From the NCBI RefSeq assembly GCF_050624435.1, contig NC_134546.1, positions 11,369,001 to 11,433,000 of the forward strand: a DNA stretch of 64,000 bases, in the 5' to 3' direction. Each line of letters starts with the position of its first letter. Within the stretch, counting starts at the first letter, position 1. This document shows positions 1-11,312 of this stretch, piece after piece. Below the pieces are notes generated by a model that saw nothing but the letters and a program-made list of their open reading frames with translations, was not told the DNA's origin and searched no databases. This DNA comes from Tenrec ecaudatus. Taxonomy: Eukaryota; Chordata; Mammalia; Afrosoricida; Tenrecidae. Made by a program: the position numbers and the translations under genes.

Positions 1-127
1 AGTTCATTATCATACTCTGATGTGACCAGATGCAGTGGAAGAGAGGCTGCTTCTTCCTGAGGCTGTGAGTCTCTCAGAAGAGCGCCCCCCACTCCACCCC
101 CCACAGCTGACATCCTCTTGTGTTTCA

Positions 128-243
128 TTGGCTTGGAGTGCATCCTGACACATTCTCCCATCCAAGTACTAACCAGGTCCGACCCTGCTTAGCTTCCAAG
201 ATCAGATGGGATCAGGCGCGTTCAGGGTGGTTTGGCCATAGAC
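128..243 (-). pseudogene. 5S rRNA pseudogene
   Basis: On the minus strand, position 243 down to about 153 follows 5S ribosomal RNA closely. The 5' end GTCTATGGCCA matches the 5S start GTCTACGGCCA, and the internal promoter part AAGCTAAGCAGGGTCGGACC and the block TTAGTACTTGGATGGGAG are recognisable. The 3' quarter (128-152) is badly diverged. Several substitutions lie in conserved stems, so this is a dead copy and not a working gene. No adjacent poly(A) or poly(T) tract is visible, so how it got here is unclear. Confidence 0.85.
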
Positions 244-911
244 CCTGCCTCATTCTTAAGCCAACTGTCAGCAGGCCCAAATACCTTAAATCTCCTGAAC
301 AAAATGGGGTTGTTGAGTAGGCAGCCAGCAACCTCTGCTATGTATACATTTTAATGCATTTCAAAATTACACATGCCTATTTTAAAACTCGGCAAGAATA
401 CACACAGCACTCATCGTTACCCATGAGGGGAACTTGTGCTAGGCTTCGTATGTTTGAGATGCTTCGCTTTATTTTAAAAATCAGCCTATATGACTTTTAG
501 AAGCAACAGGCTTTTTTTTAAAGCAAGGCGCTTATTTATTTTTTACAGACATTGTGTTTACACTAGAAAAAAAGAAGGCACTTGGCATTGAATGCAGGAT
601 AAGAGGATTCGTTTCACTCGGGACCGGTGTCTGTAGAAACAGCCCAAGGAGGCTTTGTGGCTCTGGTGGAGAGAGGCCTTCATCTATGAACCTAAGCCAG
701 TCCTGCAATGAGGAGACTCGCTTGGGGCTGTCATTGTTCGAGTCACATCACAGCCGGGCTGTGAGCGTACCACCGCGATGGGGAAGATTCTAGACACGCA
801 AGTCTACGTTGCTGTTGCTGAGAGACATGCACTGGAATGTACAGTGCGTTTTTATTGACCCTCTTGGAATCTGAAAATGACAATTCGTGGGTCAGAGTAC
901 GATCAATGTAT
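244..911. other. Unassigned intergenic sequence
   Basis: No gene or repeat family was recognised. The short open frame at 554-793 has no recognisable domain and is treated as chance. Confidence 0.4.
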
Positions 912-1012
912 GGCCACTGGTTAAAGCACTGGCTGCGAATAGAAAGGATGGCAGCCTACCACTGAAGAGAAGAAGGACGCAGCTGCCTGCTTCTATAAAG
1001 ATCTACAGGTTT
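912..1012 (+). repeat. AfroSINE fragment
   Basis: Matches the body of the AfroSINE subtype with GGTTAA..GCTGC.AA.AGAAAGG followed by a GAAGAAGG..GC.G.CTGCTTC segment and a TAAAGAT run. The head and tail are missing. Confidence 0.55.
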
Positions 1013-1064
1013 AAAAACATAAATAAAAAAATTTAAAAGATCTACAACTTTAGATGTGCTCCTC

Positions 1065-2360
<1,296 letters not shown>

Positions 2361-2689
2361 AGGCTTGAAGGCAAACAAGCGGCCATCTAGCTCAGAAGCA
2401 ACAAAGCCCACATGGAAGCAGCACACCAATATGTGTGATCATGAAGGGTCAAGGGGACCAGGTTTCAAGCACCAAAGGCGGGTGGGGGAAATCATATCAT
2501 CATGAATGAGGGGAGCGTGTGATGGGGACCTAATGCCCATCTGTGGAAAACTGGACATCCGTTGCAGAGGGGTAGGGGAGAGGAGATGAGTCACTCGGGG
2601 TTCAGTGTAGCAATAATGAAACTTACAATCTTCCTCTAGTTCTTAAACGCTTCCTCCCCCCAACTATCATGATCCCAGTTCTACCTTGC
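2361..2689. other. Unassigned intergenic sequence
   Basis: Nothing recognised between the HNRNPA1 retrocopy and the L1 3' end. The later part (from about 2560) resembles the upstream 3'UTR of the same L1 family and may be a diverged extension of it. Confidence 0.35.
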
Positions 2690-3141
2690 AAACCTGGTTA
2701 GACCAGAGGATGCACAGCAGTACAGATGAGAACTGGTAACACAGGGAATCCAGGACAGATGAACCCTCAGGACCAGCGGTGAGAGTGGTGACACCGGGAG
2801 GGAAGGAGGGTGGTAAAAAGGGGGAACCGATCTCGGGGATTTATATATTACCTCCTCCCTGGGAATTGAGCAACAGAAAAGTGGGTGAGGGGAGACATTG
2901 GGCAGTGTAAGATAAGATAAAATAATAATTTATAAATTATCAAGGGTTCATGAGGGAGGAGGGAGCGATGAGGGAGGGGGAGGGAAAAGAAAATGAGGAG
3001 CTGATTCCAGGAACCCAAGCAGAAAGCAAATTTTGAGAATGATGAGGGCAACGAATGTATAAGTGTGCTTTACACAATTGATGTATGTATGGACTGTGAT
3101 AAGAGTTGTATGAGGTCCAATAAAATTATTTTAAAAAAACA
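2690..3141 (+). repeat. Afrotherian-type L1 3' end
   Basis: Shows the purine-rich L1 3'UTR seen several times in this window: CAGGGAATCCAGG, a GGGAGGGAAGGAGGG tract, TTATAAATTATCAAGGG, then TTGATGTATGTATGGACTG and GATAAGAGTTGTATGAG, with the poly(A) signal AATAAA and an A-rich tail. It is 5' truncated, as is usual for L1. Confidence 0.75.
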
Positions 3142-3228
3142 AGTGTTCCATTAAAATAATTGACAGGGACATGGTGGAGTTGCTCCACCAGTTCTTGAGT
3201 GCTCACTTTCATAATCACTTATTATGTA

Positions 3229-3882
3229 TGATAGGTGGGTTTGTTGAGCCAGCCTGGCCAATGGGAACATGTGGGATTCATCAGGTTGCAGTTTGAATGG
3301 AGGGCAAAGAGATAAATGGCTCTGCAAGGCCTGGCCTCCTCTCCCTTGCTCTCTGGTGATCGGAGTGTGCTGCTGCTTTAGTTAGTTCTCTGCCTCACCC
3401 GGTGAGCTACACTACCTGTGGACCTGACCAACCCATGGATCATGTTGATAGAGCTTGAGGCTCCTTTGAGGCCTGTTTCACCACACTGCTGGTGTGTACA
3501 TCGCTTGAGTCTGAGGCTGATGCATCCTGATGCCTTACATTGCTGGCATTCTATACCCCATCTGCGCCTGCTTTGCTAAGCTACTGATCTACTGACTGTT
3601 GGTGACCCACCCTGCTGCTTGCTGCCTGTGGCAGGCTCTGCTTGCCTTGTCCCAGGGAGGACTCCGCTGTCTGCTTCCTTGACCTGGGACCCGGCAGCCA
3701 ATGTGAGTTGCAGGTCTTCCAGTATATCAACTGTTCTATGGAAGTGAGTTGAACTGAGCCCTCTGTACTGCAGTGTGGAATAGTTAGCTGTTATATATCC
3801 ATTCTTGCTACATAAACATATATCTGTTTATATATATAAAATCATAAGTGTCCTGGTGTCACTTCACTAGAGAACCCTAACA
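3229..3882 (-). mobile_element. Solo LTR, family A (MaLR/ERVL-like), fossil
   Basis: A 654-bp copy of the same LTR found at 6877-7535, in the opposite orientation. On the minus strand it begins TGTTAGGGTTCTCTAGAGAA and shares long blocks with the other copy, such as AGCGATGTACACACCAGCAG. No internal retroviral region is seen, so it is a solo LTR. No clean target duplication could be fixed. Age: afrotherian, moderately diverged. Confidence 0.65.
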
Positions 3883-3936
3883 CATATGACAAAAATAATA
3901 ATAAAGCCTGTATTAGTTATAAAGTCCCTGTTAATA

Positions 3937-4154
3937 GGGAGCCCTGGTGGTACAGTGGGTAACACATCAGACTGATAGCCTTAAGGTCAGCTGTTGGGAA
4001 CCACCAACCGTTCCTCGGAAGGGAGATGAGGTTTTCTGCTCCTGTAAAGAGTTGGTTCCAGAAAATCCACAGCGGCAGTTTTACTCTCTTCTATAGGGTC
4101 GCTATGAGTTGGAATCCATGAGTCAGAATCGATTTGATGGAAGTTTGAGTTTTA
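3937..4154 (+). repeat. AfroSINE, near full length
   Basis: Starts GGGAGCCCTGGTGGTACAG, contains the tRNA-derived B-box-like part and the AGATGAGGTTTTCTGCTCC block, and ends TCGCTATGAGTTGGAATC followed by a T-rich tail. Confidence 0.85.
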
Positions 4155-4164
4155 TTAGCAATGC

Positions 4165-4370
4165 GAGGGACCCTCGTGGAATAGTTGCTTAAGCATTAGG
4201 CTGATAACGGCAAAGTCAGCAGTTCAAAACCACCTGCTTCACTGTGGGAGAAAGACGAGGCTTCCCACTCATGGAAAGAGGTACAGCCTCAGACACCCAC
4301 AGAGGCGATTAGTTCTGTCCTACAGGGTCACTATAAGCTGGAATTGACTCAATGGCAGTGAGTTTTTTAG
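4165..4370 (+). repeat. AfroSINE, near full length
   Basis: Starts GAGGGACCCTCGTGGAATAG and ends GGAATTGACTCAATGGCAG. It lies tail to head behind the previous copy, with about 10 bp between them. Confidence 0.8.
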
Positions 4371-4684
4371 ATTAGTTGTGCTGTGTTGTTCAAATTCTTG
4401 CTATATGCATCCAAATGAGATCCTATATGCACATATGTGTTCATATATGGATGACCAATGTCACATAGCATGTCACATAATTTAAGCATATGTTTTTCAG
4501 ATATTTAACAATTATACCTAATTTGTTCTTCAACCTATGACTAAAATAAATAAAAAGGAAGGTTACAGGGTTCTAAATTTAGAATGCTTTAAGGTGAAAG
4601 TGAACAATCTGAGCTTCAAATTTCAAAAGACGAAACAACGGCCTAGATGTGAACTGTTCATATGGAACAACGAACACTATTTGC
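4371..4684. other. Unassigned AT-rich intergenic sequence
   Basis: No gene or repeat recognised. The stretch is AT-rich, with runs of CATATG-like hexamers near 4400-4460. Confidence 0.4.
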
Positions 4685-6107
4685 TGTTGTTAGGCGCCAA
4701 CCCATCGGCACCCAGTCATAGTGCCCCTGCCCGTCCTGCGCCAACCTCACAATTGTTCTTATGCTGGAGCCCACCGTTGTGCCTGTGTCCATCCATCTCC
4801 ATTTCTTTCTCTCTGACCTCTACTTTACCACACATGACCTCCTTCTCCAGGGACATGTCCGAATGTACTGATAACATGTCCGAAGTACTTGAGATGGAGT
4901 CTTGCTTCTAAGGGACGTTCTGGCTGGACGTATTCCAGGACAGATTTGTTTGTACTTCTGGTAGTATCTGTTACTTTCAATACTCTTTGCAAACACCATA
5001 ATTCCAGCGCATCAATTCTGCTATGGTCTTCCTCCAAGCATTTACATGCATATGAAGCACACGAAAACACCATGGCTTGGGCCAGGTGCACCTTGGTCTT
5101 TGCTCGTTATCACTTTCAAAAGGTCACGTGCAGCACATTTGCCCAATGCACTATGCCATTGGATTTCTGGATTGCAGTTTCCGCGAGCATTGATTGTGGA
5201 TACAAGCAAGAGGAAAGTCTTGACAGCTTCCATCTTTTTCCATTTATGACGATGTTATGTTTTTGATCCCATTACAAGGATTTTCTTTACATCGAGTTGC
5301 AGTCCATACCAAAGCCTGTGACCTTTGATCTTCATCAACAAGTATGTCATTCTCCTCACTTTCGACATGCAAGGTTGTGTCATCTGCATGTAGAAAATTG
5401 TTAATCTGCCTTCTTCTGATCCTGATACTGCATTCTTTTTCATATAATCCAGCTTCTCTGATTATGTGCTCAGCATACAGATTGGGTAAGTAGGGTGAGA
5501 GGATACAACCCTGATTCACACATTTCCTGATTTTAAACCAGGCAGTATGCCCTTGGTCTGTTCGCACAACTGCATCTTGATCCATGGACGAGTTCGACAC
5601 GAGCACAAGGAAGTGCCCTGGAATTCCTAGTCACTGCAATATAACCCATAGTTTGCTGGTAAAGTTGAATGTCTTCGCAGAGTCAATAGAGCACTTTTGT
5701 GTTTGCTTTATCTCCTTTCTTCATATTTTGGTTTCTTCATATAAGATGTCCTCAATGTCATCCCGAAATTTGGCAGGTCTTCTGTCATTGTGATTCGTTG
5801 TATTATACCGAAGATGTTTTCAAAGTTCAAGTGGGATTTACTGAAGATCCTATTTTGGCTCTCGTGCACTTGCTTTGATTCTCTACCATTTCAACCTGAA
5901 CGTTCATACGAACAATTGATGGTCTGTTTCACAGTCGGCCATTGGCCTTCTTTGGGGCTGATGATCTTGAGCTTCTCAATCATCTCTTCCTACAGATGTA
6001 GTCTCATTTGATTCCTGGGTATTCTATCTTGTGAGGTCCACATGATGGATAGTTATATTGGTGAAAAACAGGTATTTGCAATGAAAAAAATCATTGGTCT
6101 TACAAAA
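4685..6107 (-). mobile_element. BovB-like RTE LINE, part 1 (3' end and reverse transcriptase)
   Basis: The 3' terminus is at 4685 (reverse complement of the TTAGGCGCC tip typical of this LINE). Minus-strand frames carry reverse transcriptase blocks: LYAEHIIREAGLYEKE, then INNFLHADDTTLHVESEEND, in which YADD is replaced by HADD. A C-terminal block runs IDALELWCLQRVLKV. Stops and frame shifts make it inactive. The same copy continues at 6244-6876 and 7541-7795 after two later insertions. Confidence 0.85.
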
Positions 6108-6243
6108 GAGGAGCTTATACCAAGGGTTCAAGTAGAAAGTGTTTTGGAAATGATGATGGCAACATATGTACAAATATGCTTGATACAATCAATGTACTGA
6201 ATGTTATAAAAGTTGTAAGCGTCCCCAATAAAATGATTTTTTT
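6108..6243 (+). repeat. L1 3' end inserted in the RTE copy
   Basis: A short 5'-truncated L1 tail: GATGATGGCAACATATGTAC, TTGATACAATCAATGTACTG and CCCCAATAAAATGATTTTTT. RTE sequence is collinear on both sides, so this is a later insertion. Confidence 0.75.
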
Positions 6244-6876
6244 AAGAAATCCAAAAAGCATTTTTTATCACATGATCTACAGCTTCATTTCTATCACAAG
6301 GTCATACTTTCTGACTACTGATCTTTCTTTGTATCCAACTTTTGCATTCCAATCACCATTATCAAAGTATCTTTATTGTATTTTGATCAATTTCAGACTG
6401 CATAAGTTGGTAGAATTCTTTGATTTCTTTAGCGTTAGCTTTAGTGGTTGGTGCGTAAATTTGAATAATAGCTGTATGAACTAGATTTCCTTGTAGGCAT
6501 GTAGATATTATCGTGTCACTACAGTATTGCACTTTATGAAAAATCTAGAATTTATTTTTATGATGAATGGGACGTAACTCCTCTTGAATTCATCATTCCC
6601 AGCATAGTAAGACATATGATTGAATCCAAATGGCAAATAGCAGTCCGTTTCAGCTAATGCCTAGGATATTGATCTTTATATATTTCATTTCATTTTTGAT
6701 GACTTCCAAATTTTCCTAGATTCATACTTCAATCCAAGTTCCAGGTGTTAATGGGTGTTCATAGCTGTCTCTTCTCATTTTAAGTCATGCTCCATCAGCA
6801 AACGAAAGCCACAAAAGCTTTATTCCATCCATGTCATTAAGGTTGACTTTACTTTGAGGAGACAGCTCTTCCCCAG
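6244..6876 (-). mobile_element. BovB-like RTE LINE, part 2 (endonuclease region)
   Basis: Continues the copy at 4685-6107. The minus strand encodes remnants of the endonuclease region, recognisable by collinearity with the better preserved copy at 41265-42560. It is heavily broken. It ends where the family A LTR is inserted, at CCCAG. Confidence 0.8.
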
Positions 6877-6944
6877 TGTATTAGACAGGGTTTTTTTTTT
6901 TTTGCTCCTTTCCCTAGATCCTGACATTAGATTGTTGCAGCAAT

Positions 6945-7006
<62 letters not shown>

Positions 7007-7535
7007 ATATATACAACACGAAGGAATATAACAGCTAATTAGCCCACATAGCAGTACAGTGGGCTCAGTTCAATTCACTTCCATGGAGCAGTTAATATAC
7101 TGGAAGTCCTTCAACTCACGAGAGCCTCTGGGTTCAAGGTCAAGGAAGCAGACAGCTGAGTCTTCCATAGAGCAATGCAGGTAGTCCAGCCACAGGAAGC
7201 AAACAGAGGGCAGATCACCAACAGTAAGCAAGACAACAAGGTCCCACAGTCCCAAGCTCAAGCGATGTACACACCAGCAGCGTGGCGAAGCAGCTCTTGA
7301 AGGAACCCCAAGCTCTAGCAACATGATGCACAGGTTGACACTGGCACAGGTCGTGTAGCTCACCGGTCGGGCCAGAGAACTAGCAGCCGCACGCTGGTCC
7401 GATCACCAGAGAGCAAGAGAGAGAGAGGCAGGGCTCGCCGAGCCATTAATCTCTTTGCCCTCCAATCAAACGGCGCCCTTGTTCATCTCACCGGCACTCG
7501 TTGGCCATGTTGGCACCGTAAACCTACCTGTCACA
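6877..7535 (+). mobile_element. Solo LTR, family A (MaLR/ERVL-like), fossil
   Basis: A 659-bp element starting TGTATTAG and ending CTGTCACA (the TG...CA rule), flanked by the exact 5-bp duplication CCCAG at 6872-6876 and 7536-7540. A 5-bp duplication fits ERVL/MaLR-type LTRs. It is inserted in an RTE LINE and so is younger than that copy. Near its 5' end it contains a (TA)n run at 6949-7003. No internal region is present. Confidence 0.8.
6949..7003. repeat. (TA)n microsatellite
   Basis: 55 bp of perfect AT dinucleotide repeat inside the family A LTR. Confidence 0.98.
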
Positions 7536-7540
7536 CCCAG

Positions 7541-7795
7541 GTTATATTTCCAGCCTGATGGTCTCCTCTTCTGGCGGTATATCTGACAATGCTGCACTGC
7601 TGTTCGTAAGGTTTTCAGAGGCTAATCCCTCAGAGGTGGACAGCCTCTTCCTTCACTGTAACCTGTTCTTCACCCGGAAGCTTCATGGAGACCTGTTGAT
7701 GGGTGATAGTGCTGGTACTGGAAATACCGGTGGCATAGCCTCCAGCGTCACTGCAACAATCACCCCCTCCCGCCTCCCCCCTCCCACACACACAC
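7541..7795 (-). mobile_element. BovB-like RTE LINE, part 3 (5' part)
   Basis: Resumes the RTE copy after the LTR: TATATCTGACAATGCTGCAC and AATACCGGTGGCATAGCCTC are characteristic of the 5' part of this LINE on the minus strand. With parts 1 and 2 the copy spans about 2.3 kb of RTE sequence. Confidence 0.65.
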
Positions 7796-7919
7796 TACAA
7801 CAGGTTGAATGAAAGATCAGGAGGCATTGGTGGTTCAGTATGTACTTTAAGCACAGCTACCGTTTGCTTGTCAGTGGGAAATGTAGATGCTGATGCTGAC
7901 AAGGTTGCAGCAGAACTTC

Positions 7920-8060
7920 CAGATGAAGGCAGACTGCGAAGAAAGGCCTGGTGATCTCTCTTCACTGACAGCCAATGAAAACCCTCTGGATTATGAGAGT
8001 CTCGTCTACAGTGCTTGTTGAGAACTGGCTCAACAGAAGTCAACAGTTTCAGAGGACACA
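7920..8060 (+). repeat. AfroSINE-related fragment
   Basis: GAAGAAAGGCCTGGTGATCT followed by CAGCCAATGAAAACCCTCTG matches the body of the elephant-type AfroSINE subtype. The edges are uncertain. Confidence 0.5.
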
Positions 8061-8063
8061 AGC

Positions 8064-8260
8064 ACAGGCGTGCCTTGTTTCACTGCACTTGGCACACAGG
8101 GAGCTTCTTACACATTGAAGGTTTGTGGAAACCCTGTAGCTAGGAAGCCGCCCTCCATGCCTCTGGGTCCCATTTTGGAAATCCTCACAATATTCCAAAC
8201 TTTTTCATAATGCTGTTCCATACTTCATAGACAAGGGCCCGGTGTGAACTTTTATATATG
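8064..8260 (+). mobile_element. Ancient Tigger-like DNA transposon fragment
   Basis: Begins ACAGGCGTGCCTTGTTTCAC, resembling the Tigger terminus CAGGCATGCCTCG, and continues with ATTGAAGGTTTGTGGAAACC and CACAATATTCCAAACTTTTT in the expected order. It is old and eutherian-wide in character. Confidence 0.55.
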
Positions 8261-9185
8261 CTGGGGGACCCAACATTCCATACGACTCGCTTGAGTGCCG
8301 CATTCACTTCATGGCCGTGGCCTGGCACGATCCCACACTATTTCTGAGGCAGACCTGCATCACGCAACGGGGTTTTCATATCACCTTCTACCAAGAGCAT
8401 AAATTCGGCATACCTCACAGTCACGACAAAGCTGTTTCCCATATAGAGATAGGTGAGTTATAAAATATGAAACCTGGCTATTGAAAAAATGTTTACCTTC
8501 CTTTAAGAAAATAGAAAGGAAATTGTTCTGCTTTCCTTTCATTTCTAAAGGAAATCCAACCAGGAGATTCTTCCACAGCCTCCTCTGATACAGGTATGCC
8601 TTATTGCACACCCGGGTCAGCTGTTGATGCCCTGTCAATATCATGGCAACATATGTTGGGCATGTTCCATCCCATTATAGGGAGAATCGTATGTGGTCAA
8701 TGGTGAATACTCTTGGGAAACAGTATCTTAAATGGATAGATCTCCCATCTAGACATAAAGAATGTTTGCACAGCATGGTCCAAGATTAGGTTTTGGCTTG
8801 GCCGAGGAGACCCAGGTGAACCTTCATTGAGAGAAGGGGCTACATGTCACTTTCATTCAGAATTCTGTTCTGTTATTTTATTCATTAGAAACAAACAGAT
8901 AATGAAAGTCGGTTCTGTCCATGGGGCAACATTCAAAAGGGGCAGCAGGACAGAAAGCCTTTCCCAGGTGGACCAGAAACTGCAAGGGCAAGTCTTGCCC
9001 ATTGCATCCACCTGGGTGTCTCCCCTCCTGATGCCATTGCATCCACCTGGGCGTCTCCCCTCCTGATGCTGCACCTGGCAGGGGCTCGGGGTGGGGTCTC
9101 CCTGGCCCACTGCAGCACCACTTCCCAAACTCAACCACAGCTCACAGGCAGGCCTCTCCTGTGCAGCCTTTAAAAAGAACTCTTT
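8261..9185. other. Unassigned intergenic sequence with one tandem duplication
   Basis: No gene recognised. A 35-bp unit beginning ATTGCATCCACCTGGG is present twice, head to tail, at 9001-9035 and 9036-9070. Confidence 0.5.
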
Positions 9186-9460
9186 CTATTTTAGCTACAG
9201 AAAGAAAGTTGTGAGAATGCTACAGAGTTTCCACATGCCCGGTTTCCCCCTCTTATTAAAAACTTACGCTGCTATGGGTACACTGGTCACAGGTCAGGAA
9301 CCAGGGTTGAAAGGGTTGAAGTGCTATGGTAAACGAATGTTCCTCCTCTGTTCAAACCGCCTTCCCCTTTACCCGCTGTTCCAGAGGCCCACAGCACATT
9401 TGGTCGTCTCGCTGGCAGTTAGCTGCCCAGACCGTTGATGCTTTACTCAGTTTTAGGACT
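9186..9460 (+). repeat. Probable ancient LINE fragment
   Basis: Blocks such as AGAAAGTTGTGAGAATGCTA and TACAGAGTTTCCACATGCCC, followed by a 'TATGGGTACACTGGTCAC' segment, resemble an old mammalian L1M fragment. Assigned from memory of the family, so only moderately sure. Confidence 0.35.
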
Positions 9461-10236
9461 TGACTTGGTTGTGAGGCGTGTGTAGGCTACCAGTGGGATT
9501 GGGCTGCCATTTTTCTTACTGTCAGAATGGAGTCAGGGGCCTGGGGAGGAAAACTGCAGAATCAGCGTGTTCCTCCGCTCACATCCTAACCAGAGACCCT
9601 CCCTCCAGCACGACCTGTCCCGGGGGAGCTCAGTCTGTCTCCTCTGCACAGTTCACCTTGCTCAGGTACTGCTGGACGGGCCCTCTGCATTTCTTCTTAA
9701 GAAGGTGGGTCTGGCTCCACTGCATTAGAATGAGGATCCCAGTGAACTCGGGCTGGGGCAGCCCTAAGAGGGAGATGATTCAAAACTCGTGACCTTGACC
9801 TGGAACCTGTGAGTGGGAGGAGGCTGATGGCGGGGGTGGGGGGGAGGAGTTTGGCCCACTCCAGCGGCTGGCCAAACCCATGGGGAGGCCGGCCAAGGGC
9901 CCAGGTCAGCTGTAAAGCAGGCCAAACGCCCGGTCTTCCTGCAGACTGGCAGTGACCTTGTATGATGCAATGTGGACGTTTCAACTGGCTAGACTCTGTC
10001 AGGGCCTTTGGGAAGGTGATGTCTTATTCTTCACCGATTCCCCAGATGCCTGCGGTCAGAGGCTGAGGAAGCCAATCTAGGAGACGAGGGAGGAAAAACA
10101 ATATGAGGAACCAGAGCCGACTGATTCACCAGGAAGCATCTCCCCTTCCTCCACCCGCACCCACCCCTCCATCACCCTGGGGTCCTTCTTTGCATTTGTC
10201 ACATGTGTCCTGTGCAAGAATTTAGGATTTGAAGTG
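9461..10236. other. Unassigned intergenic sequence
   Basis: GC-rich in places (9800-9950), with several short open frames that have no recognisable domain. No gene supported. Confidence 0.4.
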
Positions 10237-10276
10237 TTTGCTCCTTTCCCTCGATCCTGACATTAGATTGTTGCAG
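10237..10276. repeat. 40-bp segment shared with 6901-6940
   Basis: The 40-bp block starting TTTGCTCCTTTCCCT and ending ATTAGATTGTTGCAG is identical to 6901-6940 except for one base. The family is unknown. Confidence 0.8.
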
Positions 10277-10299
10277 CCACCAACCCAGATCCTACTTAC

Positions 10300-10490
10300 A
10301 ATACTAAAGCCATTATTAGCTAGTAATGAGTTAGTTAACATTCACCAAGCATTTTCCCAATCAGGAGCCATGTGCACTGGAGTCTCAACAACCTTATAAA
10401 GTAAACTAATGACAGCCTTCATTTTTTTGAAGATGAAAATAAGGAAGAGAAAGGTCCAGTGACCTGTGGATGATCACATGGGCAATGAGT
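10300..10490 (-). repeat. MIR-like SINE remnant
   Basis: The order ACATTCACCAAGCATTTTCC, CTCAACAACCTTATAAAG, GAAGATGAAAATAAGGAAG, GTCCAGTGACCTGTGGATGA matches the reverse strand of MIR/MIR3. Confidence 0.55.
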
Positions 10491-10543
10491 GGCAGAAAAG
10501 TATGCAAATGCTGACAGGCTGCCTCCTCCTCCCTCCGCTACAC

Positions 10544-10728
10544 CAGTGTTTCCCAAAGTGGGGGCTACCGCCTCCCGGGGACACTGGAATGATCCAGGGG
10601 GCCTGCAAAAACAGATGCTTACCCTTGCTCCTGGATTCTGGTTTTTCATTGTCGAGAGGACCACTGAGTCATTCTTTTTTTTTTTCCCCCAAAACGAAGG
10701 GGTAACAAAATACGTGTGGGAACCTATG
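10544..10728 (+). mobile_element. Non-autonomous hAT MITE
   Basis: A 185-bp element with terminal inverted repeats CAGTGTTTCCCA and TGGGAACCTATG. The flanks CGCTACAC (10536-10543) and GTCTATAC (10729-10736) agree at 5 of 8 positions around a central CTA, as expected for a worn 8-bp hAT duplication. The head (CCAAAGTGGGGGCTACCGCC) is typical of mammalian non-autonomous hAT elements. There is no transposase. Confidence 0.7.
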
Positions 10729-10736
10729 GTCTATAC

Positions 10737-11107
10737 TGTTTCACTACACGGCCCAGCAAATCAGTGCACCAAACTCTACAGTATTCAGAAGGAGGCGGCC
10801 ACACTGGTCAATAAACCACTACTACTCCATTCTGCTGTCCAGTTCCGCAAACCTCTACACAATGCTGTTTTCTCACTCAGCACACCGGAGCTGGCTGCTG
10901 GTCTACCACTTCACGTACTACGGGGTCCACACTGGTCTCAGCAACTTGCTAGGTGCTGGTCATGGAAGCAGGCATTCAACCAGGAAGGTGTGCCTGGAAA
11001 TGCAGTTAAAGCACTTGCCGGGCATTGTGAACAGGTGCTGTATCTCCTAACCTCCAAGCCTGTGGTTACAATCCCTCGTATGTTCATGATAAGATAGGTT
11101 GTCGTTA
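10737..11107. other. Unassigned intergenic sequence
   Basis: Nothing recognised. The plus-strand open frame that crosses it (10489-11097) includes the MITE and resembles no known protein. Confidence 0.4.
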
Positions 11108-11312
11108 AAAACCAAACCAAACTCACTGTTACCAAGTAGATACTCCTAGCGACCCTACAGGACAGGGTGGAACTGCCCCTGTGAGTTTCAGAGACTGTCA
11201 CTATTACCGGAAATAGAAGGCCCTGCCTTTCTCCTGCGGAGCAGCTGTAGCTTCGAACTACCGACCTAGAGGTTAGCAGCACAACAGGTAACCCACTACA
11301 CCAGCAGGGCAC
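11108..11312 (-). repeat. AfroSINE, near full length
   Basis: Reverse copy: tail ACTCACTGTTACCAAGTAG, body GGTGGAACTGCCCCTGTGAG, head ACTACACCAGCAGGGCACC. It abuts the 3' tip of the next RTE copy. Confidence 0.85.

Noticed and set aside
5244-5606. Possible reverse transcriptase gene
   Set aside because: Part of a broken RTE LINE copy with stops and a defective catalytic motif, not a domesticated gene.
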